The notes under the pieces were generated by a model. That model saw only the letters and a list, made by a program, of their open reading frames with translations. It ran no database searches and was not told the origin of the DNA. A program made the translations under genes and the position numbers. Source: Sagittula stellata E-37 (GTDB lineage: Bacteria > Pseudomonadota > Alphaproteobacteria > Rhodobacterales > Rhodobacteraceae). From it: a stretch of 64,000 nt of DNA. Below are positions 55,017 to 63,764 of the stretch, piece after piece. The DNA is taken from contig NZ_CP155729.1 of NCBI RefSeq assembly GCF_039724765.1, forward strand, positions 2,737,501-2,801,500. The letters run 5' to 3'. Position 1 is the stretch's first letter. The number at the start of each line of letters is the position of its first letter.

Positions 55017-55733
55017 ATGACCACCACCGAAGCTTATGCCGCCGCCCTGATCCAGGCCCACGCCTCGCGCCAACGGGCGGATGCCACGGCTCTTCCGGCC
55101 CCGACCTACGACGAGGCGCTGGCCATACAGTCCCGTGTCATGCCGACGCTGGGCGCAGTGAGTGGGTTCAAGGTGGCGGACCGCGTGGACGGCCCGCCGG
55201 TCATCGCGCCGATCCCGGCCAGCCGCACGTTGGCGACCGGGGCTGTGGTTCCGGTTATCGACCTCCTGGGGATCGAACTTGAAATCGGTTTCGAATGCCT
55301 GACCGACGGCGCGGCTGACCTGAAGACCCCTGCGCAGTACTTCCGCCCACGCATCGTGCTGGAACTTGTCGACACGCGCCTGACGGGCCGCGAGCTCGAC
55401 CCGATGACCAAACTGGCCGACATGCAGATCAACGCAGGCCTGATCTTGGGTCCGGTGCTGGAGGACTGGGACGGCAGCGATTTCTCGACCGTCAACGCGC
55501 GGCTCACCTGCAACGACCGCACGGTGATCGACGGCCCCGCGACCGTGCCGGGCGGCTCTGCCCTGGCGAACCTTGCCCTGTTTTGCGCGCATGTGGGCCA
55601 GCACTGTGGCGGCCTGCGCCAGGGCCAGACAGTCATCACAGGTTCGCTCTCGGGACTGGAATACTTCCCCGCCGGGACGAAGGTCGCGGGTCATATCGAC
55701 GGCTTCGGCGGGATCGGCTGCACGCTGGGCTAG
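55017..55733 (+). CDS. 2-keto-4-pentenoate hydratase/FAH-family protein
   Basis: A 238-residue protein of the MhpD/fumarylacetoacetate hydrolase fold. Segments are GFKVADRVDGPPVIAPI, LLGIELEIGFECL (the acidic E-x-E metal ligands), PRIVLELVDTRL and PGGSALANLALF ... GLRQGQTVITGSLSG near the end. It hydrates or decarboxylates dienoate-type acids in aromatic and other degradations; the substrate is not known. GGAG precedes the ATG at 55017. It ends four bases into the convergent lysR gene and probably belongs to the catabolic block controlled by that regulator. Confidence 0.82.
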   Translation: MTTTEAYAAALIQAHASRQRADATALPAPTYDEALAIQSRVMPTLGAVSGFKVADRVDGPPVIAPIPASRTLATGAVVPVIDLLGIELEIGFECLTDGAADLKTPAQYFRPRIVLELVDTRLTGRELDPMTKLADMQINAGLILGPVLEDWDGSDFSTVNARLTCNDRTVIDGPATVPGGSALANLALFCAHVGQHCGGLRQGQTVITGSLSGLEYFPAGTKVAGHIDGFGGIGCTLG

Positions 55734-56659
55734 CTGTCCTCGCGCGCCTCCGCCAGCAGACCGCCCGTCCGCTCGACGAGGTATTCCGCCACCAGACGCG
55801 CCGCCCGCGACAGGGTCCGCCGCGCGTCGATCACCACCGAAATGGTGGGCGGCACCAGCCCCTTGTCCTTCAGCGGCAGGAACACCAGGTCCCCGCTGCG
55901 CAGTTCCGGCAGCACGTCGAGTTCCGAAGTGATCATCGCCACGTCGCCCCGAAGCAGCGCGCGTTTCAGCACCTGCAGGGAATTGGACGCCAGCACCGGC
56001 ACGTTCTCGGCAAAGAACCAGGCGTGCCGGTTGTCCATGTACTGACGGATCGGCAGACGCGCGCTTTGCGACACCAGTGCATGGCCCGACAGCCTGGACA
56101 GCGAAACCTCCGCCTCTGCCCCAAGCGGATGCTCGGGCGCGACGATACAGCCGAAGCGCAGCTTGTCTATCCACATCACGTGCTGGTGGCGCAGGCGCGG
56201 CATGTCGAAGGCCATGGCGACCTCTACCGCGCCTTCGTCCAGTTGCCGCGCCGCTTGCGACGGTGGCACAATGTCGAGGTTGAGACGCAGGTGTGGGTGC
56301 TCTTCACGCAGCCAGACGTGCAGGTCTTCGAGGACGCCGTTCGCCATGCTGTCCATGGCCGCCAGACGCACGCTGCCCCGCTCCTGCCCGCGCATCTCCT
56401 GCAGGTCGGTCTCCAGCCGTTCGGCGTCCGACCGCCAGCGACGCGCCATGACGACAACCGCCTCTCCGGCCGCCGTGGGGCGCATGCCGCGCGGCAGGCG
56501 TTCGAACAGCGGCGCGCGGTTCGCCTCTTCCAGTGCCTTGATGTGCCTGTCGATGGCCGAGGCCGCAATTCCCAAGGCCCGGGACGCGGCCTGCACCGAC
56601 CCGTGTTCCGCGACTGCCTCGACATATAGCAGAGGCCTCGGAACGAGATGCATTTTCAT
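55730..56659 (-). CDS. LysR-family transcriptional regulator
   Basis: A 309-residue LysR regulator: N-terminal winged helix (LYVEAVAEHGSVQAASRALGIAASAIDRHIKALEE) and a two-lobed effector-binding domain (from about residue 90). It is divergent from hydA with 128 bases between the starts, where an inverted repeat (56676-56698) is a good operator candidate. It likely controls the hydantoinase/TRAP block and responds to a pathway intermediate (inference from position). Start at the ATG at 56659 or the next ATG 6 bases later. Confidence 0.9.
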   Translation of the reverse strand: MKMHLVPRPLLYVEAVAEHGSVQAASRALGIAASAIDRHIKALEEANRAPLFERLPRGMRPTAAGEAVVVMARRWRSDAERLETDLQEMRGQERGSVRLAAMDSMANGVLEDLHVWLREEHPHLRLNLDIVPPSQAARQLDEGAVEVAMAFDMPRLRHQHVMWIDKLRFGCIVAPEHPLGAEAEVSLSRLSGHALVSQSARLPIRQYMDNRHAWFFAENVPVLASNSLQVLKRALLRGDVAMITSELDVLPELRSGDLVFLPLKDKGLVPPTISVVIDARRTLSRAARLVAEYLVERTGGLLAEAREDS

Positions 56660-56675
56660 GCGACCATCCGAAATA

Positions 56676-56698
56676 TCCGTTCTCAATTCGAGAACGGA
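56676..56698. promoter_or_regulatory. Inverted repeat, candidate LysR operator
   Basis: TCCGTTCTC-AATTC-GAGAACGGA, perfect 9-bp arms with a 5-base spacer, lies 17 bases from the lysR start and 90 bases from the hydA start. The size and position fit a LysR recognition site controlling both divergent genes. Confidence 0.6.
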
Positions 56699-56787
56699 AA
56701 CTCACACATTTTGTCATGGATGGCAATTCAAACCGTCGCTAGCCTTGGGGTCGACGGTTCGGCCCGCCAACAGAAAGACCATGAACC

Positions 56788-58206
56788 ATGCAAGACAATG
56801 CTCTCCACAGCCAGCCCCATGACACGGTCATCAAGGGCGCACGCGTCGTGACCTCCGGCACGGTGACCACGTGCGAGATCGGCATCGTATCGGGGCGCAT
56901 CGTGACGCTGGGCACAGGGCTGTGCGGACACGAGGTCATCGACGCCACCGGTCTCATCGCCATGCCCGGCGGCATCGACGGCCACGTGCATATCTCGCAG
57001 CCCTCGGGACCGGGTGTGGAGATGGCGGACGATTTCGCCTCCGCCACGCGCTCCGCCGCCTGCGGCGGGAACACCACGGTCATGCCCTTCTGCCTCGCCA
57101 CCGAAGGCCAGACACTGCGCGAAGCCGTGGCCGACTACATGGCGAAGGCCGAAGGCCAGTGCCTGACCGATGTGTCCTTCCACCTGATCGTGACAAAGGC
57201 CGATCCGGTGACGCTGGGCCAGGACCTGCCCGCGCTGATCGCCGAGGGGATGACCAGCTTCAAGGTCTTCATGACCTACCAGGGTATGCGCCTGACCGAT
57301 GCGGAGATCCTGCAGGTCATGGACGTGGCCCGCGAACAGGGCGCGCTGACCCTGGTCCACGCCGAGAACGAGGACGCCATCGAATTCCTGCGCGACAAGG
57401 CAGAGCGCGCGGGCCAGACCACTCCGGTAAACCACGCGCGTACCCGACCCGTACCGGTCGAACGCGAAGCCACCCACCGCGCCACGACGCTGGCCGAGGT
57501 GGCAGGCGTGCCGGTGATGATCGTGCATGTGTCGAACGGTGCGGCGCTGGAGGAGATCCAGCGCGCCAAGACCCGTGGCGTGCGCGTGCTGGCCGAGACC
57601 TGCCCGCAGTACATCACCCTGACCGCCGACGACCTGGACCGCGCAGGATTCGAGGGGGCGAAATGGGTGTGCTCTCCTCCGCCGCGCGACACCGCGGAAC
57701 AGGCGGCGATCTGGACCGGGCTGACCTCTGGCGCCTTCGACGTCTTCTCCTCCGACCATTGTCCGTTCCGATTCGACGATAGCCACGGCAAGGATGTGCC
57801 CGGTGCGCGCAAGTCCTTCCGCAACATCCCGAACGGAATCCCGGGTGTCGAGACGCGCCTACCCATACTGTTCTCCGAAGGCGTCACCAAGGGTCGCATC
57901 AGCCTTCAGACCTTCGCCGCGCTGACCGCCACGAACAACGCACGGATCTACGGTCTGGAGCACAAGGGCAGCATCGCCGTGGGCATGGATGCCGACATCG
58001 TGCTCTGGGATCCGTCGAAGACACGCACCATCACGCAGGACATCCTCCACCACGGCTCGGATTATACTCCGTGGGAAGGCTTCGAGGTGACCGGCTGGCC
58101 GGTGCGCACCATCCTGCGCGGGCAGACGGTCATGCAGGACGGTGAACCGGTGGGCCAGCCCACGGGCCATCACGTCGCCCGCGCCAAGCCGGAGGTCGCG
58201 GCATGA
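56788..58206 (+). CDS. Hydantoinase/dihydropyrimidinase-type cyclic amidohydrolase
   Basis: A 472-residue metal-dependent amidohydrolase opening hydantoin- or dihydropyrimidine-type rings. Metal ligands are GIDGHVHISQ (HxH), the likely carboxylated Lys in TSFKVFMTYQG, LVHAENEDA, IVHVSNGAA and the Asp in FSSDHCPF. The substrate-binding segment GAKWVCSPPPRD is also typical. Its stop overlaps the next gene's start by four bases (ATGA). No N-carbamoylase follows; the next catalytic genes are a racemase-fold enzyme and an amidase. Confidence 0.9.
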   Translation: MQDNALHSQPHDTVIKGARVVTSGTVTTCEIGIVSGRIVTLGTGLCGHEVIDATGLIAMPGGIDGHVHISQPSGPGVEMADDFASATRSAACGGNTTVMPFCLATEGQTLREAVADYMAKAEGQCLTDVSFHLIVTKADPVTLGQDLPALIAEGMTSFKVFMTYQGMRLTDAEILQVMDVAREQGALTLVHAENEDAIEFLRDKAERAGQTTPVNHARTRPVPVEREATHRATTLAEVAGVPVMIVHVSNGAALEEIQRAKTRGVRVLAETCPQYITLTADDLDRAGFEGAKWVCSPPPRDTAEQAAIWTGLTSGAFDVFSSDHCPFRFDDSHGKDVPGARKSFRNIPNGIPGVETRLPILFSEGVTKGRISLQTFAALTATNNARIYGLEHKGSIAVGMDADIVLWDPSKTRTITQDILHHGSDYTPWEGFEVTGWPVRTILRGQTVMQDGEPVGQPTGHHVARAKPEVAA

Positions 58207-58955
58207 GCTTCCCCCCCGTCGACGGCATCCGCATCGGGATGCTCACGCCTTCGTCCAACACCGTGCTGGAGCCCTACACCTCGGCGATGTTCGCGCCCTT
58301 CGGCGATGCGGCCACGGCACATTTCGGCCGCTTCCGGGTGGTTGAGATATCCATGTCGGAGGCGTCGCAGTCGCAGTTCACGCTTGAGCCGATCCTCGAT
58401 GCGGCGGAGCGGCTGGCCGAGGCCAAACCCCACCTGATCGCATGGAACGGCACCTCGGCCTCCTGGCTGGGGCTGGAGAAGGACCGCGCGCTCTGCTCTG
58501 CCATCACCGAGCGGACGGGTGTTCCCGCCACATCCACGATCCTCGCCTACGACACGCTCTTCAAAGCGATGAACGTGCGGCGGCTCGGCGTCGTCACGCC
58601 CTACATCGAGGACATCGAGAGCCGGATGATCGCCAACTACGCGGCGCAGGGGATCGAGGTCACGGCCACCCGGCGCCTCGACGACAAGGGCAACTACAGC
58701 TTCGCAACATACCTTGCGGAACAGGTCGGCGCGATGGTCGAGGAGGTCGCGGCGTCGAAACCCGACGCCATCGCCATCGTCTGCACCAACTTCCGCGGCG
58801 CGCCGGAGGCGGCCCGCATCGAAGCGGCCACCGGCATCCCGGTGCTCGATTCCGTCGCCGTCACGGCGGCTCACTGCCTGCGCGAGACCGGGCTGGACCC
58901 GTCGCGCGTCACCGGATGGGGGAGCGTCTTCGCACGTTTCGCAGCCCTGTCCTGA
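58203..58955 (+). CDS. Asp/Glu racemase-fold enzyme (maleate isomerase/arylmalonate decarboxylase-like)
   Basis: A 250-residue protein with the opening IRIGMLTPSSNTVLEP and the GTSASWLG and TNFRGA segments of the maleate isomerase/arylmalonate decarboxylase group. Only the second catalytic cysteine is kept (C194 in AIVCTNFRG); at the first position there is Asn82 (AWNGTSAS). A two-cysteine racemase mechanism is therefore unlikely. It overlaps hydA by four bases. The reaction could be an isomerisation or decarboxylation of a ring-opened product; not assigned. Confidence 0.83.
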   Translation: MSFPPVDGIRIGMLTPSSNTVLEPYTSAMFAPFGDAATAHFGRFRVVEISMSEASQSQFTLEPILDAAERLAEAKPHLIAWNGTSASWLGLEKDRALCSAITERTGVPATSTILAYDTLFKAMNVRRLGVVTPYIEDIESRMIANYAAQGIEVTATRRLDDKGNYSFATYLAEQVGAMVEEVAASKPDAIAIVCTNFRGAPEAARIEAATGIPVLDSVAVTAAHCLRETGLDPSRVTGWGSVFARFAALS

Positions 58956-58996
58956 TCCCAGTACGACACGACAAAGACCCACCAAGGAGACCACCC

Positions 58997-60022
58997 ATGA
59001 TCCGAACGATCGCAACCTGCGCCGCGGCGCTGGCCGTCCTCGCCGTGCCTGCGTCCGCCGAAACCCTGCGCGTGATGGGCCAGCCCGTCGCAACCGGCCT
59101 GATCCAGAAGAACGTCGAACAGCCGTTCTTCGAAAACTTCGCCGAAGAAACCGGACTTGAAGGTTTCACCGCCGATTACCAGCCGGTCGACGTGACCGGC
59201 ATCAAGGACACCGAACAGCTTCGCATCCTCAAGGACGGCCTGTTCGACATCGTGTCGCTGCGCCTGTCGCAGGTCAGCCGTGACGAGCCCACGATCCTCG
59301 GGCTCGACCTCGTCGGTCTGAACCCGGACTACGAGACCGGCAAGATGACGGTCGAGGCCTTTGCCCCCGTGGTCGACGCCCGCCTGCAGGAGAAGTTCAA
59401 CACCAAGCTGCTGGGCGTCTGGCCGTTCGGTCCGCAGGTGCTGTTTTGCGAACCCGAGATCGCTTCTCTGGCCGATCTCAAGGGCCTGAAAGTCCGCGTC
59501 TACGACCAGAACCTGGCAGAGTTCGTCAGCCTCGTCGGCGGCACGCCCGTGCCGCTCGGTTTCCCCGAAGTGCAGCAATCGCTGGCGCGCGGCGTGGTCG
59601 ATTGCGCGATCACCGGCCCGTCCTCCGCCAATTCCGCCGGCTGGCCGGAAGTGACCTCCTACACCCTACCGATCGCCTTCCAGTTGGCGATGAACGGCTA
59701 CGGCATCAACCTCGACACCTGGAACAAGATGACTCCGGACCAGCAGGAAAAGCTGGAGGCGGGTTTCGACAAGTTGTCCGACAAGATCTGGGCCTATTCC
59801 GAGGAACTGTTCGACGACGCGGTGAACTGCAACACCGGCGCCGAACCCTGCGAAACCGGGACCTCCTATGACCTGAAACTGGTGGAACCGACCGCAGCCG
59901 ACAAGGAACTGGTGGGCACCGCGGTGCCGAACGTCTCCTTCCCGGCCTGGAAAGAGGTCTGCGACGCCACCAACCCGGGCTGCTCCGAGGCGTGGACCGC
60001 CGCCACCGGCCAGAGCATGTAA
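58997..60022 (+). CDS. TRAP transporter solute-binding protein (DctP family)
   Basis: A 341-residue periplasmic binding protein with signal peptide MIRTIATCAAALAVLAVPASA. Family marks are LRVMGQPVATGLIQKNV near the N-terminus, ADLKGLKVRVYDQNLAEFVSLVGGTPVPL, in which the conserved Arg binds a carboxylate, and GVVDCAITGPSSANSAGW. Pairs of cysteines (CNTGAEPCETG and CDATNPGCSEAW) may form disulfides. The ligand is probably a carboxylate linked to the hydantoinase pathway. A hairpin between it and dctQ probably keeps its expression higher than the permease. Confidence 0.92.
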   Translation: MIRTIATCAAALAVLAVPASAETLRVMGQPVATGLIQKNVEQPFFENFAEETGLEGFTADYQPVDVTGIKDTEQLRILKDGLFDIVSLRLSQVSRDEPTILGLDLVGLNPDYETGKMTVEAFAPVVDARLQEKFNTKLLGVWPFGPQVLFCEPEIASLADLKGLKVRVYDQNLAEFVSLVGGTPVPLGFPEVQQSLARGVVDCAITGPSSANSAGWPEVTSYTLPIAFQLAMNGYGINLDTWNKMTPDQQEKLEAGFDKLSDKIWAYSEELFDDAVNCNTGAEPCETGTSYDLKLVEPTAADKELVGTAVPNVSFPAWKEVCDATNPGCSEAWTAATGQSM

Positions 60023-60032
60023 TTCCCCCGAT

Positions 60033-60060
60033 GCCTCCGGGCCAGCGATGGTCCGGGGGC
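60033..60060 (+). promoter_or_regulatory. Intercistronic hairpin between the dctP- and dctQ-type genes
   Basis: GCCTCCGGGCC pairs with GGTCCGGGGGC (two G-U pairs) around a 6-base loop. It starts 10 bases after the binding-protein stop. Such hairpins lower read-through into the permease genes or protect the upstream message. Confidence 0.5.
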
Positions 60061-60086
60061 GCCTTTCCCTTACCCGGAGAAACCGA

Positions 60087-60641
60087 ATGGACCGCCTTGC
60101 CACATGGATCAGCCGCCTGTTCGGATGGGCGCTCCTGTTCCTGTCCGCCTTCGTCGCGCTGGAAACGGTGCTGCGCAAGGTCTTCAACATGTCCCTTCAG
60201 GGCGCCGACGAACTGGGCGGCTATGTCCTGGCCCTCGGGGCTGCGCTGTCCTTCATCGTCGCCATGGCCGACCGGGCGCACATCCGCATCGACGTGCTGC
60301 ACGCGCGCTTTCCGCTAAAGGTGCAGGCCGTGCTCGACTGGCTGTCGGTGCTGTCACTCGGCATCCTCGGGCTGTTCTTCCTGTATGTCGGCTGGTTCGT
60401 CATCGCAGACACGCTCGACTACGGCTCCACCGCCGCGACGCCCTGGCGCACGCCGCTGATCTGGCCGCAATCCGCTTGGTACGCCGGCCTCGCGATCTTC
60501 GCACTCTGCTCCTTCGTCCTCGCTGCGCGCGCTACTTGGCTGTTTTTCATCGACCGCCATGCCCAGCTTGCCGCCGAATTCAACCCGACCTCTGCCGAAG
60601 AGGAGCTTTCCGAAGAGCTCCAGCAGCTTCAGGACCGCTGA
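60087..60641 (+). CDS. TRAP transporter small permease (DctQ family)
   Basis: A 184-residue four-segment membrane protein, the small subunit of a TRAP transporter. Visible are WISRLFGWALLFLSAFVALETVLRKVF, the conserved GADELGGYVLALGAALSFIVAM, AHIRIDVLHARFP and three further hydrophobic stretches. CGGAGA precedes the ATG at 60087. Three bases separate its stop from the large permease start. Confidence 0.92.
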   Translation: MDRLATWISRLFGWALLFLSAFVALETVLRKVFNMSLQGADELGGYVLALGAALSFIVAMADRAHIRIDVLHARFPLKVQAVLDWLSVLSLGILGLFFLYVGWFVIADTLDYGSTAATPWRTPLIWPQSAWYAGLAIFALCSFVLAARATWLFFIDRHAQLAAEFNPTSAEEELSEELQQLQDR

Positions 60642-60644
60642 CAC

Positions 60645-61946
60645 ATGGGTATTCTCGACATTCTCGTGGGATTCATCGTGATGATGGGCCTGCTTCTGGC
60701 CGGGCTGCCGGTCGCCACCGTGATGGTCGCCATCGGCGTCGCGGGCGGCATGATCCTTTACGGTCCCGTCCTGCTGAAAAGCATGGGGCCGGTGCTGTGG
60801 GGCACCTCGAACGAGCCGGTGCTGACCGCCATCCCGCTGTTCATCCTGCTGGGTGAACTGCTGCTGCGCTCGGGCCTGGCCGACCGCATGTACGGCACGC
60901 TCGCGCTCTGGCTCGGCCGGCTGCCCGGGGGCCTCCTGCACACCAACATCGGCTGCTGCTCGCTGTTTGCCGCGACCTCCGGATCCTCGGTCGCGACCGC
61001 CGCCACGGTGGGCACGGTTGCCCTGCCCGCGCTGACCGAACGCCGCTACCGCCCCTCCCGCGCTCTGGGATCGCTGGCGGCGGGCGGCACGCTTGGCATC
61101 CTCATTCCGCCCTCGGTCAACCTGCTGGTCTATGGCTCTCTGGCCAGCGTCTCTGTCGGGCAGCTCTTCATCGCGGGCATCGTGCCCGGTATCCTGCTGA
61201 CGCTCATGTTCATGGTCTTCATCGCCGCGCAGGACATCCTGTCGCCCGGCGGCGCCTTCGAGGACGCGCATGTCCCGTGGGAGGTGAAGATCCGCGCGCT
61301 GAAGAACCTGGTCCCCGCCGCCACCGTCTTTGCCATCGTCATGGGCTCCATCTATCTCGGCATCGCCACACCGACCGAAAGCGCCGCGCTGGCGGTGCTG
61401 ACCGCGCTCGGCTTTGTCGCGGCGGAGGGCAAGCTGACGCGCGATTTCCTCGACGTCTGTTTCCGCAAGACCGCACGCACCACCGGCATGATCCTCCTGA
61501 TCATCGTCGCTGCTTTCACCCTGAACGTGACGCTTGCGCTTGGCGGCGTGACGCGGGTGATGACGGTCTGGGTCGACAGCCTCGGGCTGACCCCGGTCGA
61601 GCTGCTCTTTGCCCTGATGCTGTTCTACGTGATCCTCGGGATGTTCATGGACGTTCTGTCGATGCAGGTTCTGACCATACCGATCGTCGTGCCGATCGTC
61701 ACCGCCGCGGGCATCGACCCAGTCTGGTTCGGCATCTTCGTCGTGCTCATGTGCGAGCTGGGCATGATCACGCCGCCTGTCGGCATGAACCTCTACGTCG
61801 TGCAGGGCGTCCGCAACGACAAGGGCCCCTTCACCGACGTGGTTACGGGGGCCATCCCCTATGCCGCGCTCATGCTGTTCTTCACCTCGGCGCTGATCCT
61901 GTGGCCGTCCATTGCGACCTGGCTTCCGGAGGCGGTCGGACGATGA
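60645..61946 (+). CDS. TRAP transporter large permease (DctM family)
   Basis: A 433-residue membrane protein with about twelve segments forming the sodium-driven translocation channel. DctM marks: GLPVATVMVAIGVAGG, AATSGSSVATAATVGTVALPALTERRY, LAAGGTLGILIPPSVNLLVYG, and LGMFMDVLSMQVLTIPIVVPIV with EGMITPPVGMN-like LGMITPPVGMNLYVVQG near the end. Its stop overlaps the amidase start by four bases (ATGA). Confidence 0.95.
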   Translation: MGILDILVGFIVMMGLLLAGLPVATVMVAIGVAGGMILYGPVLLKSMGPVLWGTSNEPVLTAIPLFILLGELLLRSGLADRMYGTLALWLGRLPGGLLHTNIGCCSLFAATSGSSVATAATVGTVALPALTERRYRPSRALGSLAAGGTLGILIPPSVNLLVYGSLASVSVGQLFIAGIVPGILLTLMFMVFIAAQDILSPGGAFEDAHVPWEVKIRALKNLVPAATVFAIVMGSIYLGIATPTESAALAVLTALGFVAAEGKLTRDFLDVCFRKTARTTGMILLIIVAAFTLNVTLALGGVTRVMTVWVDSLGLTPVELLFALMLFYVILGMFMDVLSMQVLTIPIVVPIVTAAGIDPVWFGIFVVLMCELGMITPPVGMNLYVVQGVRNDKGPFTDVVTGAIPYAALMLFFTSALILWPSIATWLPEAVGR

Positions 61947-63268
61947 GCCTCGACACCACGCAGACCCTGCCCGACGCCACCGCCCTGGTCGAGGCGTTCT
62001 CCAAAGGCGACGCCGATCCCGTCGAAGTGATGGAAAACCACCTGGAAACCATCGACCGCCGCGACCGTGACCTGAACGCCTTCTCGGCCCGCGCCGCCGA
62101 TGTGCGCGATCTGGCCCGCGCCGCACGCGAGCGCTGGCAGGCGGGCGCGCCGCTGGGACCGCTCGACGGTGTTCCGGTGATCGTGAAGGACAACCTGGTC
62201 TCCGCCGGTCTCCCGGCGGCATGGGGCAATCCTGAACTCGGGCGCCGCGTACCAGAGCACGACGAGGACCCTATCGCCGCCCTGCGCGGCGCCGGGGCCA
62301 TCGTCCTCGGCAAAGGAAACACGCCCGAATTTGCCGTCGAAGGCTACACCGCCAACGCCGCCTTCGGCGTGACCCGCAATCCGTTCGATCCGGCGCTGAC
62401 ACCCGGGGGATCCTCCGGCGGTGTCGTCGCAGCCGTGGCGTCCGGCATGGCGGTGGCCGGAATCGGCACGGACGGCGGTGGCTCCATCCGAAGGCCTGCG
62501 GGCTACACCGGCCTCTGGGGGCTGAAGCCCGGGATCGGCAGCGTGCCGCGCGGCAAAGGCCTGCCGCAGGTCCTGCTCGATTTCGAGACGGTCGGACCCA
62601 TCACCCGCTCTGCCCGCGACCTCGCCCTCTTCCACGGCGTCCTTGCCGGACGCACCGTTACGTCAGCGACCCGCCCCATCCGCATCCTTGCCGTCGGGCG
62701 GATCGCCGATGCGCCCTGCGATGCATCCATCCGCGCGGCCTTTGCCGAGACGGTCGAACGGTTGCGCGCCCTGGGCCATGAAGTCACCGAGCGCCCGCTG
62801 CCGCTCGACCTCGAACCGCTGAACGAGGTCTGGTCCGGGATGGCGGAGATCGGCCTCGCGCATCTCGCCTGGCGCGACCCGGCGGTGATGGACGCCGCCG
62901 CCGGCAAGTACAAGGCGATGGCGGTACGAGGGGCACAGGTCTCTGCCGTGCAGCTCTACGAGGCACTGACCCGCGTCTTCGCCCTGCGCGAGGCGGTCGG
63001 CGATCTGTGGGGGCACGATGCTGTCCTCATGCCGACCGCCGCAGCGCCACCCTGGCCCGCGTCCGAGGTCTATCCTGACACCATCGACGGCCAACCTGCC
63101 GGACCGCGCGGACATGCCGTCTATACCGGTTGGGTCAACGCGGCAGGCCTTCCCGCCCTGGCCTTCCCGGCCAAGCCCGCGAACGGACTGCCCATCGGGA
63201 TGCAGCTTGTCGGCCGCCTTGGCGGTGAGGATCTTCTGCTGGGCATTGCGGCCACGCTCGACACCTGA
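61943..63268 (+). CDS. Amidase (amidase signature family)
   Basis: A 441-residue amidase of the GatA-like signature family. Catalytic Lys is in GVPVIVKDNLVSAG and the Ser-cisSer pair in TPGGSSGGVVAAVASGMA, with GTDGGGSIRRPAGYTGLWGLKP. It hydrolyses an amide, probably of a hydantoinase-pathway intermediate; it is not an N-carbamoylase family member. The start at 61943 overlaps the TRAP large-permease stop, so transport and hydrolysis are translated together. Convergent with the RidA-family gene. Confidence 0.92.
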   Translation: MSLDTTQTLPDATALVEAFSKGDADPVEVMENHLETIDRRDRDLNAFSARAADVRDLARAARERWQAGAPLGPLDGVPVIVKDNLVSAGLPAAWGNPELGRRVPEHDEDPIAALRGAGAIVLGKGNTPEFAVEGYTANAAFGVTRNPFDPALTPGGSSGGVVAAVASGMAVAGIGTDGGGSIRRPAGYTGLWGLKPGIGSVPRGKGLPQVLLDFETVGPITRSARDLALFHGVLAGRTVTSATRPIRILAVGRIADAPCDASIRAAFAETVERLRALGHEVTERPLPLDLEPLNEVWSGMAEIGLAHLAWRDPAVMDAAAGKYKAMAVRGAQVSAVQLYEALTRVFALREAVGDLWGHDAVLMPTAAAPPWPASEVYPDTIDGQPAGPRGHAVYTGWVNAAGLPALAFPAKPANGLPIGMQLVGRLGGEDLLLGIAATLDT

Positions 63269-63299
63269 GCGCGACGGCACCCGCCCCGGCCAGCAGCCG

Positions 63300-63764
63300 T
63301 CAGGTCAGTTCGATCACCGCATCGACCTCGACCAGCGCCTTTGCCGGAAGCGAGGACACGTTGACCGCAGTGCGGGCATGGCGGCCAGCGTCGCCGTAGA
63401 GGTCGATGAAGAGCTGCGACGCGCCGTTCACGATCATCGGCCCGTCGCCGAAATCCGGCGGGGCCGCGACGAAGCCGCCAAGCCGGACGACCTCTTTCAC
63501 GCGGCTGAGGGACCCCGCGACCTTTTTGATGCAGAACAGCAGGTTCAAAGCGCACATCCGTGCCGCCGCCTGCCCTTCGGCCATGTCGAACCCGTCGGCT
63601 ACCGGCCCGAAGTACTTTGGCTCGCCTTCCCATTCGCAAATCTGCCCGGACAGGAACAGCAGGTTGCCGGTGATCTTGCCGGGCAGGAACAACGCGCGCG
63701 ACGGCGCGGAGGGCGGCAGGTCCAGCCCCATCTCCGCCAGTTTCGCCTCGATGGGGCAGCTCAT
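63300..63764 (-). CDS. RidA-family (YjgF/UK114) protein
   Basis: A 154-residue RidA-superfamily protein, longer than the archetype (about 128). The conserved arginine and end motif are present: HARTAVNVSSLPAKALVEVDAVIEL. RidA hydrolyses reactive enamine/imine intermediates; subfamilies next to amidases often act in degradation of N-containing ring compounds. It overlaps the following (upstream) amidase gene by four bases (ATGA at 63764), so it is the last gene of a minus-strand unit beginning beyond the window. Confidence 0.86.
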   Translation of the reverse strand: MSCPIEAKLAEMGLDLPPSAPSRALFLPGKITGNLLFLSGQICEWEGEPKYFGPVADGFDMAEGQAAARMCALNLLFCIKKVAGSLSRVKEVVRLGGFVAAPPDFGDGPMIVNGASQLFIDLYGDAGRHARTAVNVSSLPAKALVEVDAVIELT

